A DNA stretch of 64,000 nt from Cordylochernes scorpioides (Eukaryota; Arthropoda; Arachnida; Pseudoscorpiones; Chernetidae), in the NCBI GenBank assembly GCA_030710605.1, contig CP092870.1, positions 56,071,532 through 56,135,531 of the forward strand, given 5' to 3'. Shown here piece after piece: positions 7,257-16,810 of the stretch (positions are counted from its first letter, which is position 1; each line of letters starts with the position of its first letter). The position numbers and the translations under genes were made by a program. The notes below the pieces were generated by a model. It was given only the letters and a program-made list of their open reading frames with translations. It was not told the DNA's origin and made no database searches.

Positions 7257-10200
7257 GTATGTACTGTACATATGTATTTTGAAAATAGAGCAATCCATAA
7301 ATAAATCTTTGATTAAAAAGGCATAAATTGGATCAAAAAATCATTTATTTTACTAATTTTGTCCATGATATAAATATATTAAGAAAAAGGCATCTCCTTA
7401 TCGTGCAACTGAAAGTTGCTGATGACTTGCGCCATCTATCGGAATAAATATCAACTATTCTCGTTGATAAAAATCAACGAGAATAGTTGATATTTATTCC
7501 GATAGATGGCGCAAGTCATCAGCAACTTTCAGTTGCACGATAAGGAGATGCCTTTTTCTTAATTTATGCACCTTATCCCAGTACAATATCACATTTGTAC
7601 TATTTTTTTCATATAAATATATATATATTAAAAATAAAGAAGGCATCTCCTGACCACGAGCACATGTGCTTTTTAGATGGCAGAGCGCCATCTAGTGGAG
7701 CAAGAATAAACTAAACGTTTATTTAGCTTGCTCCGTGATATTTGGCCAACCCAATTTCTTGATAAATCAAGAAAAGCCATCCACGAACGCGTTTCGCGCT
7801 GTTGGCGCTCGTCAGCGTGGAGTAGGCTGTAACCACTGCGACCAAAAAGATTTTTTTGGTCCCAATGACTTCCCGAGAAATCAAGAAATGGGTATTTAAG
7901 GCCAAATTTGCGTAAAGACGCTTAACACATGAGAAAACAATAGAAAAAATAAAAGATAAGTGGGTCAGGTGTTGATATTAAAAATGAAGAAGGCATCTCC
8001 TGACCACGAGCACATGTGCTTTTTAGATGGCAGAGCGCCATCTAGTGGAGCAAGAATAAACTAAACGTTTATTTAGCTTGCTCCGTGATATTTGGCCAAC
8101 CCAATTTCTTGATAAATCAAGAAAAGCCATCCACGAACTTGATTTATCAAGAAATTGGGTTGGCCAAATATCACGGAGCAAGCTAAATAAACGTTTAGTT
8201 TATTCTTGCTCCACTAGATGGCGCTCTGCCATCTAAAAAGCACATGTGCTCGTAGTCAGGAGATGCCTTCTTTATTTTTAATATCAACACCTGGCCCACT
8301 TATATTTTATTTTTTTTCTATTGTTTTCTCATATATATATATAATTTTTTTCTCCCCATTGAATATTGCAAAATATTTTTAAAACTTAATTCTGTTGACG
8401 TTATGTGGCGCTAAGTTTGTTGTTGACACACATTAAATATGTTATAACACCTTTATAAAGGTTGGCGTTCAGCCAACTGAAATATTGGTAAAATAAATGA
8501 TATTTTGATCTAATATATGTCTTTTTAATTAAACATGTGTATTTACATATTTACCTTAATACTTTGTTGATATAATTGTTTCTAGGTGGAAAATTGATGA
8601 CTGCGAAAGATAACCGTCAAATGAAAGCTCTACAGAGTTATCTCAGCTGCCCAAATTGTCCACAGAACGTATGGCTGGGAGGCTATAAAGACCATTCAGG
8701 TAATGTATAAAGTTGTCCCAAAAGTTCGTCTGTTTCTTAAAACTTTTTTTTTCTTGGCGAATAATATTATTACGGCGAATACATAATACAATTGCTTTAT
8801 ACATAATGCAAAGATTTCACAAGAGCTCCATCTAAGATTTCTTTCTTCCTATAGTGAATCTTTATAAGGCCGGTGGTCTTAATAAAGCTTTGTAAGTGTG
8901 TATAATACAAAGACATTATACATAACGGCGAATAATATTATTACGGCGAATACATAATAATACATAATACAATTACTTTATAAATAATACAAAGACATTA
9001 TACATACCGGCGAATAATATTATTACGGCGAATGCATAATAATACATAATACAATTGCTTCATACATAATACAAAGACATTATACATTACGGCGAATACC
9101 GTGCGGCCACGCGTCGCGCGAGCTCCGTATTTTTCGCCTCTGGAAAGCGGAGAATTGTCGCTGCAAGCGACGAATTTGGTATGGGCGGATAGCCCATTCA
9201 ACGCCGATGAATTGCCTGCAAGGTACGGCCTGATAACTCAATCCACAGCAGAATTATCTGCGGAAAACCATTTCCAGATGCAGAAGTCGATGGAAATGCA
9301 AGAAATGGCCAGCTATGCAAATTTGCCTACTGGCGAAAGACATGCAAACTCTGCCACTTTGCGCAAATTTGCAACTACGCTGCCTTCATCTAGCGCGCTT
9401 CTAGGTCAACAGATCCGGGAAGACATACCTGTAGATCAAAATCCTGTAGGTGGAGACGGTTACACCGTCGTTCAAAATAAAAGAAGACGCCGCGACACGG
9501 GAGTACCGGGTGTCATGGCCGCACAGTCCAACAGTGCTGGATCGACTGACAGGCGACAAAGATCCTCGCCTGCAGGGACTCACCGTGTCCAGGAAATCAG
9601 GACCACGAGGGCCCACATCGCGGAGGCCAGGGCTCGCCAGGCGTCCTGCACAGAGGAGCAGTGCTTCTACTTGGAGTACTGCCCGGACCTCCAGACCTAC
9701 CAGTACCTGAAAGCCATTCTAAGAGTCGTAGGAGGACCAAGGGGCATCGTCCAAATGACGAAGATGAATGGACATTATCTAGTAGGTCTCGCCAACAGAT
9801 CCATGGCGGAGCGCCTGATCCGAGAGGGCCTCGAGGTCGAGGGAACCCTCCTCAAGACCTTCCCCTTCAGAAAAAGATCATTCAGAATCACAATTGGCAA
9901 CCTGTCTTTCTTTGTGAAGGACGCCGCCGTGATGGATGCCCTCTCCCAGTACGGACGCATCACCTCCATCGCCCCCAAACAGCTAAGGGTCGGCGAGTTT
10001 GACTTCACCGACGGCCGCCGGGAGGCTTTCATTCTCCTCCACGACGGAATGACCCTCGATAAGCTCCCTACTCGCTTCGAGGTGAAGATCAACGGCGAGC
10101 CCTGGCCGGCATTCCTGAGCTATGGAATAAAGTGCTCGCGATGTAACGGCCAAGGTCATCGAAGAGCTAACTGCCCCCAACTCCATGGGCGCTCCACCAC

Positions 10201-12241
10201 CTCTAGACGGGCCTCACCGCCCTCTACCACCAACCTCCAACCATCGACCGCGCCTGGGCTGCCTGGGCAGTCTTCGGCCGCGCCTCCTGCGCCAGCGTCT
10301 CCTGCGCCAGCGTCTCCTAGTCCAGCCATGGAGGTTTGCGGCACTCCTCCCGTGGCCCTTGCTGTGCCCCGTCCATCCGCACCTCGGCCATCTCCACCAA
10401 CGGACCCGGCCTTACCTATGGAGGAGGCGCCTCCTGCCCCTCCACCTGTGACCCCTGCTCCGTCCCTGCAGGCACCTGAGGGTCCCGTTGGCCCTCGCCC
10501 AGCGACGACACATCATCCCGAGCCGACGCTTCCCGCTCGGCCAGACTTCGTTGCCCCGCGTGGCCCTCCGCCCACCCAGGAGACCCTCAAGCCTGCAGCC
10601 CTAACACCGGACGCAGAAATGTCCATCGTGGAGGAGTCCTCTGGATCCTCCACATCATCAACACGGAGCGCAACGAGAAACGACCTCGTTGCGTTCATCG
10701 AGAGACACCCCAGCGTGTCCTTTGCTGGGACGGACGCCCTTGGTCTTGGGCGGGAGGAGGTCTTGAACCTCCTCTCCTCGAGGACCAAGGCGCGACGGCG
10801 GGGACCCCTCCTGTCGCCTCTGCAGAGCAATGCTCTTTCCGGTCTAATCGACAACATTTTAGACCTGAAGCCCGGAGGCCAGAGTAACTTATACAAAATA
10901 TTAAGGCAGGTCAAGGCGGAGCTTAGGACCAGTCCAGCCGCAGTTTCCAAGACCGATGAAGACCGTAAGGAATGGCTCCTTGACACATTCAAGGATTTGA
11001 ATCACAGAACCATCTTAAGACCCATATTGGAGTGGACCAATGAGGAATCTATCATTAATGCGGTTCTGCTCCCCGATGACGCTTGGAATCGTTTTCACAA
11101 CATACCGCGGAAACAAAGGAATATTCTCGCGGACTTCCTTGACACCGTCATCGGGCGCGCTCGGGGCGGCGATCAAATCACTCTCAACGGATTGTTCGAT
11201 TTTAAGGCAGCTTTGTAGCTGCTGATGAGATCAAGACGTCCCCTCGGAGAGGGCTGCGCCTGATGTGAATTCCCACTTCCAAAGAAGACTGTAAATATTT
11301 CTTAACTCTTAATGGAGTGTAAATGTTGACTAGTATGTCAATAAAGTCTGTTTTAATTGTCTAATTGTCATAATACAAAGACATTATACATACCGGCGAA
11401 TAATATTATTACGGCGAATGCATAATAATACATAATACAATTGCTTCATACATAATACAAAGACATTATATTTTGATGCATTATCGCGCCATCTGTTATG
11501 AAAATTCTAAACTAATATAGACACGTATGATTATTTTTTAAAAATTAAGCAATATCTACTGCCCTTACTGTAATGGAAAAATTAATTTAATGTTTGTGGA
11601 AGAGCGATTGCTCTAAGCACATTATATATATAATTGTTTGTATTTTTACTGTCCTCAGAGCTTATATCCATTGTTCATCTAAAATACCTATTCTAAGAGT
11701 CTAACATCAGTATCACTATAAAAGGAAAACCGAAAAATACAATATTACAGCGGTATGGTAGATTAAACTGGCCAAACCGCTGGAAGGGTTCACCACTCAT
11801 AAGCCAGGCCCTCCCATTAATTTTTCCACTGCAGTAAGGATATTAGATATTGTTTAATTTTTAAAAAGAATCATACGTGTCTATATTAGGTTCGAATTTC
11901 CACAGACATTAAACATAACGGTGAATAATATAGGTATTTCAATTTGTTATAGGTGTTTACGAACTTTTGGGACAACCTTGTATCTTCGAATGTTGACCAA
12001 ATTTTGCTTATCTCTTTTGATAGGAATCTGGAGATGGTTGGATGGCTCACAGCTGGGCGGTTACGTCAATTGGAGACATGGAGAGCCTGATTCCCGGCCA
12101 TGGTTGGGTGGAAAGCGACGCTGTGTCCTGCAGAACTCCTTGGACGGAACATGGTCTAACGAAGGCTGTCAGAGTATGGCTGGTTACTTCTGTGCTATGA
12201 ACAAGATTCCTGAAACCCTCTCCTTGCTAATTGATACTTAG
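6941..12241 (+). CDS. C-type lectin-domain protein, 3' part (three exons)
   Basis: Exons 6941-7256, 8586-8699 and 12024-12241 give 648 bases, exactly 216 codons with the stop, and both introns are phase 1. The product is a tandem C-type lectin domain (CTLD) protein, probably secreted or on the cell surface and binding sugars. Exon 1 completes one CTLD: WMRWEDGS, NNEPN (an EPN calcium/mannose-type motif) and CNNTHRFVCF. It then starts a second CTLD (CPSHRNDW, CYMLS, TWGDAALDC). Exon 2 adds the WLGGY core, and exon 3 adds WRWLDGS, GEPDS, TWSNEGC and YFCAM. The 5' exons, signal peptide and first domains must lie upstream, beyond repeats or outside the window. The exact family (mannose-receptor-like or other) is not determinable. 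Confidence 0.88.
7381..7560. mobile_element. Perfect 180-bp palindrome (foldback MITE)
   Basis: The 88-bp arm 7381-7468 is followed by a 4-base AAAA loop and its exact complement 7473-7560, with no mismatch found by eye. Arms begin aagaaaaaggcatctcctta. Related copies are at 198-253, 44485-44826 and about 60640-60690. Confidence 0.9.
7629..7940 (+). mobile_element. Foldback element, one arm plus middle region
   Basis: The arm begins aaagaaggcatctcctgacc and includes agatggcagagcgccatct. The middle carries ttggcgctcgtcagcg, seen also at 31370-31400 and about 31670. The right arm is missing here. Confidence 0.7.
7962..8297. mobile_element. Near-perfect foldback element, ~156-bp arms
   Basis: The arms 7966-8121 and 8138-8293 are almost exact complements around a 16-base centre. 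The outer ends read caggtgttgatattaaaa and its complement. The same family occurs at 18283-18616, 22030-22350, 31185-31505 and 31520-31850. Confidence 0.85.
8586..8699 (+). CDS. C-type lectin gene, exon n-1
   Basis: The acceptor is ttgtttctag/GT and the donor is TCAG/gtaatg. The 114-bp exon continues the second CTLD (GKLMTAKD, then CPNCPQNVWLGGY). The mariner inverted repeat begins only six bases after the exon, inside the donor region. Confidence 0.85.
8915..9098 (+). repeat. ~85-bp tandem repeat, 5' of the ORF1 element
   Basis: Units carry ggcgaataatattattacgg, aatacataataatac and caaagacattataca. The segment 8984-9084 reappears base for base at 11370-11470 on the other side of the ORF1 element. 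Confidence 0.8.
9101..11218 (+). CDS. LINE ORF1/gag-like RNA-binding protein (TX1/L1-like), ORF1-only element
   Basis: This is a 705-codon open frame from a GTG at 9101; the first in-frame ATG is at 9278 (codon 60). Residues about 185-340 look like the RNA-recognition-like gag fold found in arthropod non-LTR ORF1 proteins. A CCHC knuckle follows, C345-x2-C348-x4-H353-x4-C358 (CSRCNGQGHRRANC). Residues 365-500 are very rich in Pro, Ala and Ser, and the C-terminal 150 residues are predicted helical. It would bind element RNA in a retrotransposition particle. The frame is GC-rich against a very AT-rich surround. No endonuclease or reverse-transcriptase ORF2 follows: the frame stops at 11218 and a ~150-bp tail with aataaa at about 11340 ends the element. 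The frame is intact, so the element is young or its protein is maintained. Confidence 0.75.
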   Translation: MRPRVARAPYFSPLESGELSLQATNLVWADSPFNADELPARYGLITQSTAELSAENHFQMQKSMEMQEMASYANLPTGERHANSATLRKFATTLPSSSALLGQQIREDIPVDQNPVGGDGYTVVQNKRRRRDTGVPGVMAAQSNSAGSTDRRQRSSPAGTHRVQEIRTTRAHIAEARARQASCTEEQCFYLEYCPDLQTYQYLKAILRVVGGPRGIVQMTKMNGHYLVGLANRSMAERLIREGLEVEGTLLKTFPFRKRSFRITIGNLSFFVKDAAVMDALSQYGRITSIAPKQLRVGEFDFTDGRREAFILLHDGMTLDKLPTRFEVKINGEPWPAFLSYGIKCSRCNGQGHRRANCPQLHGRSTTSRRASPPSTTNLQPSTAPGLPGQSSAAPPAPASPAPASPSPAMEVCGTPPVALAVPRPSAPRPSPPTDPALPMEEAPPAPPPVTPAPSLQAPEGPVGPRPATTHHPEPTLPARPDFVAPRGPPPTQETLKPAALTPDAEMSIVEESSGSSTSSTRSATRNDLVAFIERHPSVSFAGTDALGLGREEVLNLLSSRTKARRRGPLLSPLQSNALSGLIDNILDLKPGGQSNLYKILRQVKAELRTSPAAVSKTDEDRKEWLLDTFKDLNHRTILRPILEWTNEESIINAVLLPDDAWNRFHNIPRKQRNILADFLDTVIGRARGGDQITLNGLFDFKAAL
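11370..11470 (+). repeat. 101-bp direct repeat, 3' of the ORF1 element
   Basis: It is identical to 8984-9084. It is either a very long target duplication or simply the next unit of the tandem array in which the element landed. Confidence 0.8.
11475..11905. mobile_element. MITE with 'gcgccatctgttatg' ends
   Basis: The left arm (tatagacacgtatgattatt, then aaaaattaagcaatatct) is matched by its complement near 11845-11895. The middle contains a second inverted pair (tggaaaaattaat / attaatttttccact). Other copies or fragments are at 14280-14350 and 34321-34420. Confidence 0.65.
12024..12241 (+). CDS. C-type lectin gene, last exon
   Basis: The acceptor is cttttgatag/GA. It encodes the end of the second CTLD with WRWLDGS, GEPDS, the cysteine pair of NEGC and FCAM, then a 12-residue tail and TAG at 12239-12241. 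An AATAAA lies 5 bases after the stop (12247-12252), a likely polyadenylation signal. Confidence 0.88.
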
Positions 12242-12246
12242 TTCTA

Positions 12247-12252
12247 AATAAA
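12247..12252 (+). terminator. Candidate polyadenylation signal of the lectin gene
   Basis: AATAAA just after the stop codon. It would give an extremely short 3' UTR, so a later signal may be the one used. Confidence 0.45.
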
Positions 12253-12403
12253 AGTTACACTAGAACATCATAGATTACGTGATTCCTATTGTATTTTTGA
12301 TTTTTTTTTCTATTGTAACAACAACAAGAAGCTTTATTAAAACCTTTTAGTCTTATACATAATCTCTGAGTAGAAGATTTCATATAAAGGACTATAACGG
12401 TAA

Positions 12404-12573
12404 TACAGTAGAACCTACCTTTAGCGGACACCTCTCCACAAAGGGCAGTTTTCCTTTGCAAAATTACCATTTTTACTATTTAGCAACTCTCCGGTGAGAG
12501 GACACCTCTCCCTAAAGGACACTTTGGCTCTGTAACTAGGTGTTGTCCTTTACAGGAAGGTAGTTCTACTGTA
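12404..12573. mobile_element. Complete Tigger/pogo-like MITE (reference copy)
   Basis: It starts TACAGTAGAACCTACCT and ends aggaaggtagttctactgta, 170 bp including the TA ends. Inside are 'ggacacctctcc' and 'cctaaaggacactttggc' words. TA-flanked CAGTAGAAC-type ends are typical of pogo/Tigger elements. This family recurs throughout the window and is the source of the 60-, 72- and 76-bp satellites. Confidence 0.8.
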
Positions 12574-13120
12574 GTAACAATACTCAGCAATTTGTATTTA
12601 AAATTCAATTTCTATCTAACCACTAAAACGTCATATATTATGCGATTCTTATTTCCTTTGTTCCATTTGTAACAACAAAAAGCGCTTCATTAAAACCTTT
12701 TAGTCTTATAGAGATTCTCTGAGTAGAAGATGGCATATAAAGGAATATAACTATTATGTTATTGAAGTAAGTAAGAAGGACGTAACCAATTTAACTTTAC
12801 ATATTATTTATTATTAATAGCAATTATACAAAACAAATCTTGGTATATGTTTACATGAAAACAACAAAAACTATTATATATATACATACAAGATCCTTTT
12901 CAAACTCAGTCTCATCTATAGCCATCGTTACTCTGTAATATTCCAACAATGACAGTAATATATTACGTGATTCCTATTGTATTTTCTGCATTTTTTCCCC
13001 TATTGTAACAATACAACAAAAATCTTTTAAAACAATTTGGTCTTTTACAGATCCTTCAAGTTTCTGTTCCAAAATAACTTTATTAGGTACCGCTCAAAAG
13101 GAGCAACCTAACTTATGTTA
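12574..13120. other. AT-rich intergenic DNA with duplicated 3' flank of the lectin gene
   Basis: The words gcttcattaaaaccttttag and attcctattgtatttt recur at about 12280-12350, 12650-12710 and 12965-13050, suggesting tandem duplication of the lectin 3' flank. No gene is visible. Confidence 0.5.
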
Positions 13121-13495
13121 TTTACCATCTTCTTCTTCTTCTTTCTTATCTCCACTCAATCATATTAGGGTATCAAGCTTGTAAATCTTGACAACCATCA
13201 TGACTGGGCGAAGTAGAATGCGTCTGCCTTTGTCATTAAGACTGGGAGCACTACTCAGTGGCAGGCCGACTTAGCTCCAAAAGAAATGGCCGCCTCTGAC
13301 ATGAGGAACAGACGCCATGTGCAGCGCTCCTAACATGGAGTACAAACGCTGCTCATCCTGTATCCCTGGATCAGGAGCCCTTACAGGGTACTATCAGCTG
13401 GGCCAGCTGAACCACGGTTTTTTAGCAAGCTTGTTACTTCTCCCCCTCCTCCTTTTTCATCCGGGCTTGGGACCGGCAAAGGCTGAGTTAGTCCA
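13121..13495 (+). repeat. RTE-like retroelement fragment, family R
   Basis: It runs from a (cttctt)n microsatellite through atcaagcttgtaaatcttg, ctgcctttgtcattaagac and acatggagtacaaacgctgc to catccgggcttgggaccgg. On the other strand it reads 'ccggtcccaagcccggatg' and ends in gataagaaagaagaag repeats, a layout known for RTE-type LINE 3' ends and derived SINEs. Other copies are listed separately. Confidence 0.6.
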
Positions 13496-13567
13496 ATGCG
13501 GGAATCGAACCCGGGTCGTAGCGATCGAAAACCAACGGTTTAGACCATCCTTCCACCGACCCCCGTT
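13496..13567 (-). repeat. tRNA-like SINE head
   Basis: On the - strand it reads gggggtcggtggaaggatgg, and then the B-box ggttcgattccc. It is the same tRNA-like head as in the SINEs at 19605-19916 and 42335-42645, here fused to a family R fragment. Confidence 0.6.
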
Positions 13568-14280
13568 ATTTACAATGGATAATATGAACAGGTTCTTCAC
13601 AGGAAAAAAGTGTACAATGTGGGATTCTATCCTGGTTCATGGCTATCGGGAATCGAGGGTTTTAACCCCTCGTCCACTGACTTCGATTCTTCAAGTAGAA
13701 GAAGGAATATACAGGAATATAAAGGTAATAGTCACAATAATCAACAATATATATTTGAAATTAAATTGCCATCTATCGTTAAAATTTGTAATAAATATTT
13801 TGTCACATACACAATATGTTTCTTTTCACATATCAAATATTATCTCTACAGACATTACTGCAATGATAAACGTAATGATAATAATAGCTTTGATAAGAAA
13901 CCATTTTTGCGGATGAGCATTGCTCGATGCAAATTCTTGAAATTATATTTATGTACCTCTTCACAAACCTATAAGCTCATAGGTATATAAGTCCATAGGT
14001 TCTCTAAACATCCTTTTATCATTGCAGTAAAAGGTCTGTAGATATAATATTTGATGTGTTTCACATTGCCAAAAGTATGTATTACAAATTTTCAAAATAA
14101 TCATCAATCTACAATGTTTTAAATAAGGGGAGAGAAAGAAAGAAGAAAGAAGGGGCTTTCACATAAATTTATAAACAAGCAATCAAGAACAAACAGTTCC
14201 TTTTCATAAAGAACAATATTTGTAGTAATTGAGAAAAATAGATTAATACTGTCCTTAAGGACAGTGGAAATTGTTTATTA
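13568..14280. other. AT-rich unique DNA
   Basis: Only short chance frames (13610-13990 and the tail of 13317-13916) are present, with no recognisable domain or codon bias. An acagacattactgcaatgat word resembles those near 17500. No gene is called. Confidence 0.5.
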
Positions 14281-14350
14281 AAATAAAAAATCATACGCGT
14301 CTATAATAGTTTCGAATTTTGATAACAGATGGCGCGCTAATTCATCATAA
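14281..14350 (-). repeat. MITE end fragment
   Basis: catacgcgtctataatag followed by gataacagatggcgcgct is one arm of the MITE at 11475-11905. Confidence 0.6.
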
Positions 14351-14642
14351 TATAATTTCCAGATTTGAATAAAATATGTAGGAAGATCTAACTTACTGGT
14401 TTCAAGGACAGAATCCCGTAAGACCAAAATCCCAACATGGTCAAATTCCAAAAAATATATATATTTGAAAAAAAAGTCAATTCAAAATTCATTTTTTTTT
14501 TTTTTTATATAAATTATTTTTACTGACTGGAAAAGGAAGTTAGTTTATCTAATATTTTACATTAACACCATGTAAATTTCTTCAATTTCTGAATGTTTCG
14601 GTGATTTTGTCTCGACATTTTAAAAATATTATTGTTATATTT

Positions 14643-14724
14643 GTATAACGAATCTAAAGTTTTACGAAGGAGCCTCTTAGTATAATAAAAGAGGCTCCTT
14701 CGTAAAACTTTAGATTCGTTATAC
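14643..14724. repeat. Perfect 36-bp hairpin
   Basis: The arm 14643-14678 (gtataacgaatctaaag ... gcctctt) is exactly complementary to 14689-14724 around a 10-base AT loop. It could be a tiny foldback element or a small-RNA precursor; nothing in the sequence decides. Confidence 0.8.
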
Positions 14725-14989
14725 AATTATACTTATTATACGGAGTTTACCTGTAGAAATTATTGTTATATACTGATTTTTATCGTGTTTTTAGCACGTA
14801 CTCCGCGTTCCGCAAATCCAAGTGAATTAAATTCCAAATATAAAAAGGAATTTTCAAATGGATTGAAATCTAAGTGTAAACTCCCAATTAAAATAAATAA
14901 ATGCAAATTACAAGTAAAATTATAAAAATGTAAAACTTATTTTGACCCGTATGCTTCTTTTTAATATCAAACAAATTTATATTGCCCTT

Positions 14990-15490
14990 ACTGAAATGAT
15001 AAAATAATGGGAAGTTTCACCACTGATGAGCCAGGCCCTCCCATTAATTTATAATTGCAGTTAGGGCAGGTGAAAAAAAACTGTCATTTTTATTTAATTT
15101 GTATTTTACTATATAGAATAAGTTAATGACTACACGCTGATACCATTTTTGTGACACTACACGTTCATGAGCCACCAATTTTTTAATGTTATTACGAATG
15201 CCACAAAAGTGGTACTTTAAAAATGCGTTTAAACAATGTATTATAACGAATGAAGGCATAAAGACGCTAATATTTCTTTTCACAAATAAATCAAATTTCT
15301 ATTGTCCTTACTGCGATGAAAAAGATTCCATCCTTCAGTGTAACATATATAAGCAGAATGATCCAATACAGTATTAGGCTCTAAAGAAGCGGTCTGGTAA
15401 ATCAAATTAGCGAAACCGCTGGGAGGGTTTACCACTGATAAGCCAAAGTCCTCCCAATATTTTTCATCGAAGTAAGGAGAGTAGAAGTTT
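14990..15490. repeat. Two copies of a 'gggagggtttaccactga' MITE
   Basis: Copies at about 14990-15075 and 15295-15490 share attgcccttactg-type ends with ctcccat/ccaccactgat interiors, and have partial inverted symmetry. Relatives are inside 11560-11850 and at 42055-42180. No reading frame is credible. Confidence 0.55.
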
Positions 15491-15539
15491 GATTTATTTG
15501 TGAAAATAAATATTCGGGTCTTAATGTCTTCATTCGTTA

Positions 15540-15721
15540 TACAGTTAAACCTGTCTATAGCGCCCCCTCTAAATAGCGCCTCCCTCTCTTTAGCGCCCGA
15601 TTTTAAATACGTAGCACGATGCGATTTATATTAAGAGTAATCTGCCTATAGCACCTCCTCTCTTATAGCACCCTATTTTGGTGTGTTCCAAGAGGGGACG
15701 CTATAGACAGGTTTAACTGTA
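15540..15721. mobile_element. Tigger/pogo-like MITE, second family
   Basis: It is a 182-bp element with ends TACAGTTAAACCTGTCTATAG and its complement, flanked by TA. The interior repeats 'tatagcgcc' words. It is distinct from the CAGTAGAAC family. Confidence 0.85.
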
Positions 15722-15774
15722 TATAGATGGTGCGTTATTGCTTTGTATTAACTATGTATTATGTTTATCACTAC

Positions 15775-15965
15775 AGTACAAAACTTGAAGGTGGTGATGA
15801 AGAATGAATGACCCCAACACCAGTTTTGGCAAATTTAGACAAAAACCCAAACTGTATACCATGGTTTCAGGCTATGGCCCTCGTCAGTACAGAGGCGGCT
15901 TCGATTTCATAGCATTCTACGAGATGAGTTATCAAATCGGTCGAATTGGTCAAAAAGGTGTTTAA
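15775..15965 (+). repeat. Interspersed repeat with 'ccaacaccagttttggc'
   Basis: It shares aacaccagttttggc and gccctcgtcagtac words with 27190-27400 and 28850-28960. It is an unclassified repeat with no frame. Confidence 0.5.
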
Positions 15966-16810
15966 GCTCTATGGGAGAGGTTCCACTTTTGGTACATAAA
16001 TGTCATCAACCCACAAGTTTATGTTTCTTTTTTTAAATGTATATATTAATCAACCAGAGAGGGGCCGTGATATTGTGGTATTTGTGCCTATTACAGAGAG
16101 AGGAAACAAACAAATTAAAACTTAGAATTGAATATTTAAAAATTTACATGTATTAATTGACAGAGAGTTCATTAAAACAAACTCTATTATTCTGATACTA
16201 GTGCTTCGGCGATTTTTTTTCAATTTCATAATTTGAAACAATGGATTTGCCTGGAAATTTGAGTCAAATCTCAAAAATCAGCCACCGAAACTTTGAATTG
16301 ATTAATTAATAAGACATTCCCAAACGCGATGCCTTTTTTGAGTGATATTCACGTTTTCAAAATGGAAGAATCTAAATTGAAGATTATCATGGCATGCAAA
16401 GGCCATCTTTTTCTGCAAAGGACAAAAAAAAAGGTGACACAAATTATCAAATTTATCAAAGACAATCATTGGAATTAAGGAAGTACAGGAAGATACAGGT
16501 ATCTCAAAACTAATGATTGGATACATTATAAGAAATGATTTGTACCTTTAAAAACACCAATAAAATTCATCTAAAGATCTTCACGGCTTGAAACTCGCGA
16601 TTCCATGTTGGAAATGGCTAGAATGATCCAGAATGAAAGGATAATATAATCCCAAACGATCTAATATGGATTGGCTATAATCTGAAACCAGACGTCAGTC
16701 AATCCGCCGAATAGTGAAGTCAGGATGAACACCTATATAGATTTCATATCAATTGATTTAAATATTCTGGATATAAATTAGATAATACAACAGATTTCTG
16801 ATGAGATCGA
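15966..16810. other. AT-rich DNA without recognised genes
   Basis: Homopolymer runs and short frames only. No domain, splice-bounded exon or strong repeat was recognised. Confidence 0.5.

Larger units (their letters stand above)
7257..8585. repeat. Intron made of foldback elements
   Basis: After about 100 bp of MITE fragment, the intron consists of the perfect palindrome 7381-7560, a single-arm foldback copy at about 7629-7940, the palindrome 7962-8297 and an arm of the 1591-1875 family at about 8390-8535. Little unique sequence remains. Confidence 0.8.
8706..11982. mobile_element. mariner-type element expanded by nested insertions
   Basis: Terminal inverted repeats share gttgtcccaaaagttcgt (8713-8730, and the complement at about 11959-11976), with TA at both ends. 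The interior holds a ~85-bp tandem repeat with cggcgaataatattattacg, an ORF1-only LINE-like element (about 9098-11369) and a MITE (about 11475-11905). No mariner transposase frame remains. Without it the lectin intron would be about 47 bp. Confidence 0.7.

Noticed and set aside
9101-9125. gcggccacgcgtcg resembles a cDNA/RACE adaptor
   Set aside because: The match is only about 12 bases and runs directly into the ORF1 frame. Chance in a GC-rich element is more likely than vector contamination; noted for a vector screen.
9401-10992. Several 60-160 codon frames on both strands within the ORF1 region
   Set aside because: Shadows of the GC-rich ORF1 frame; no domain and no separate signals.
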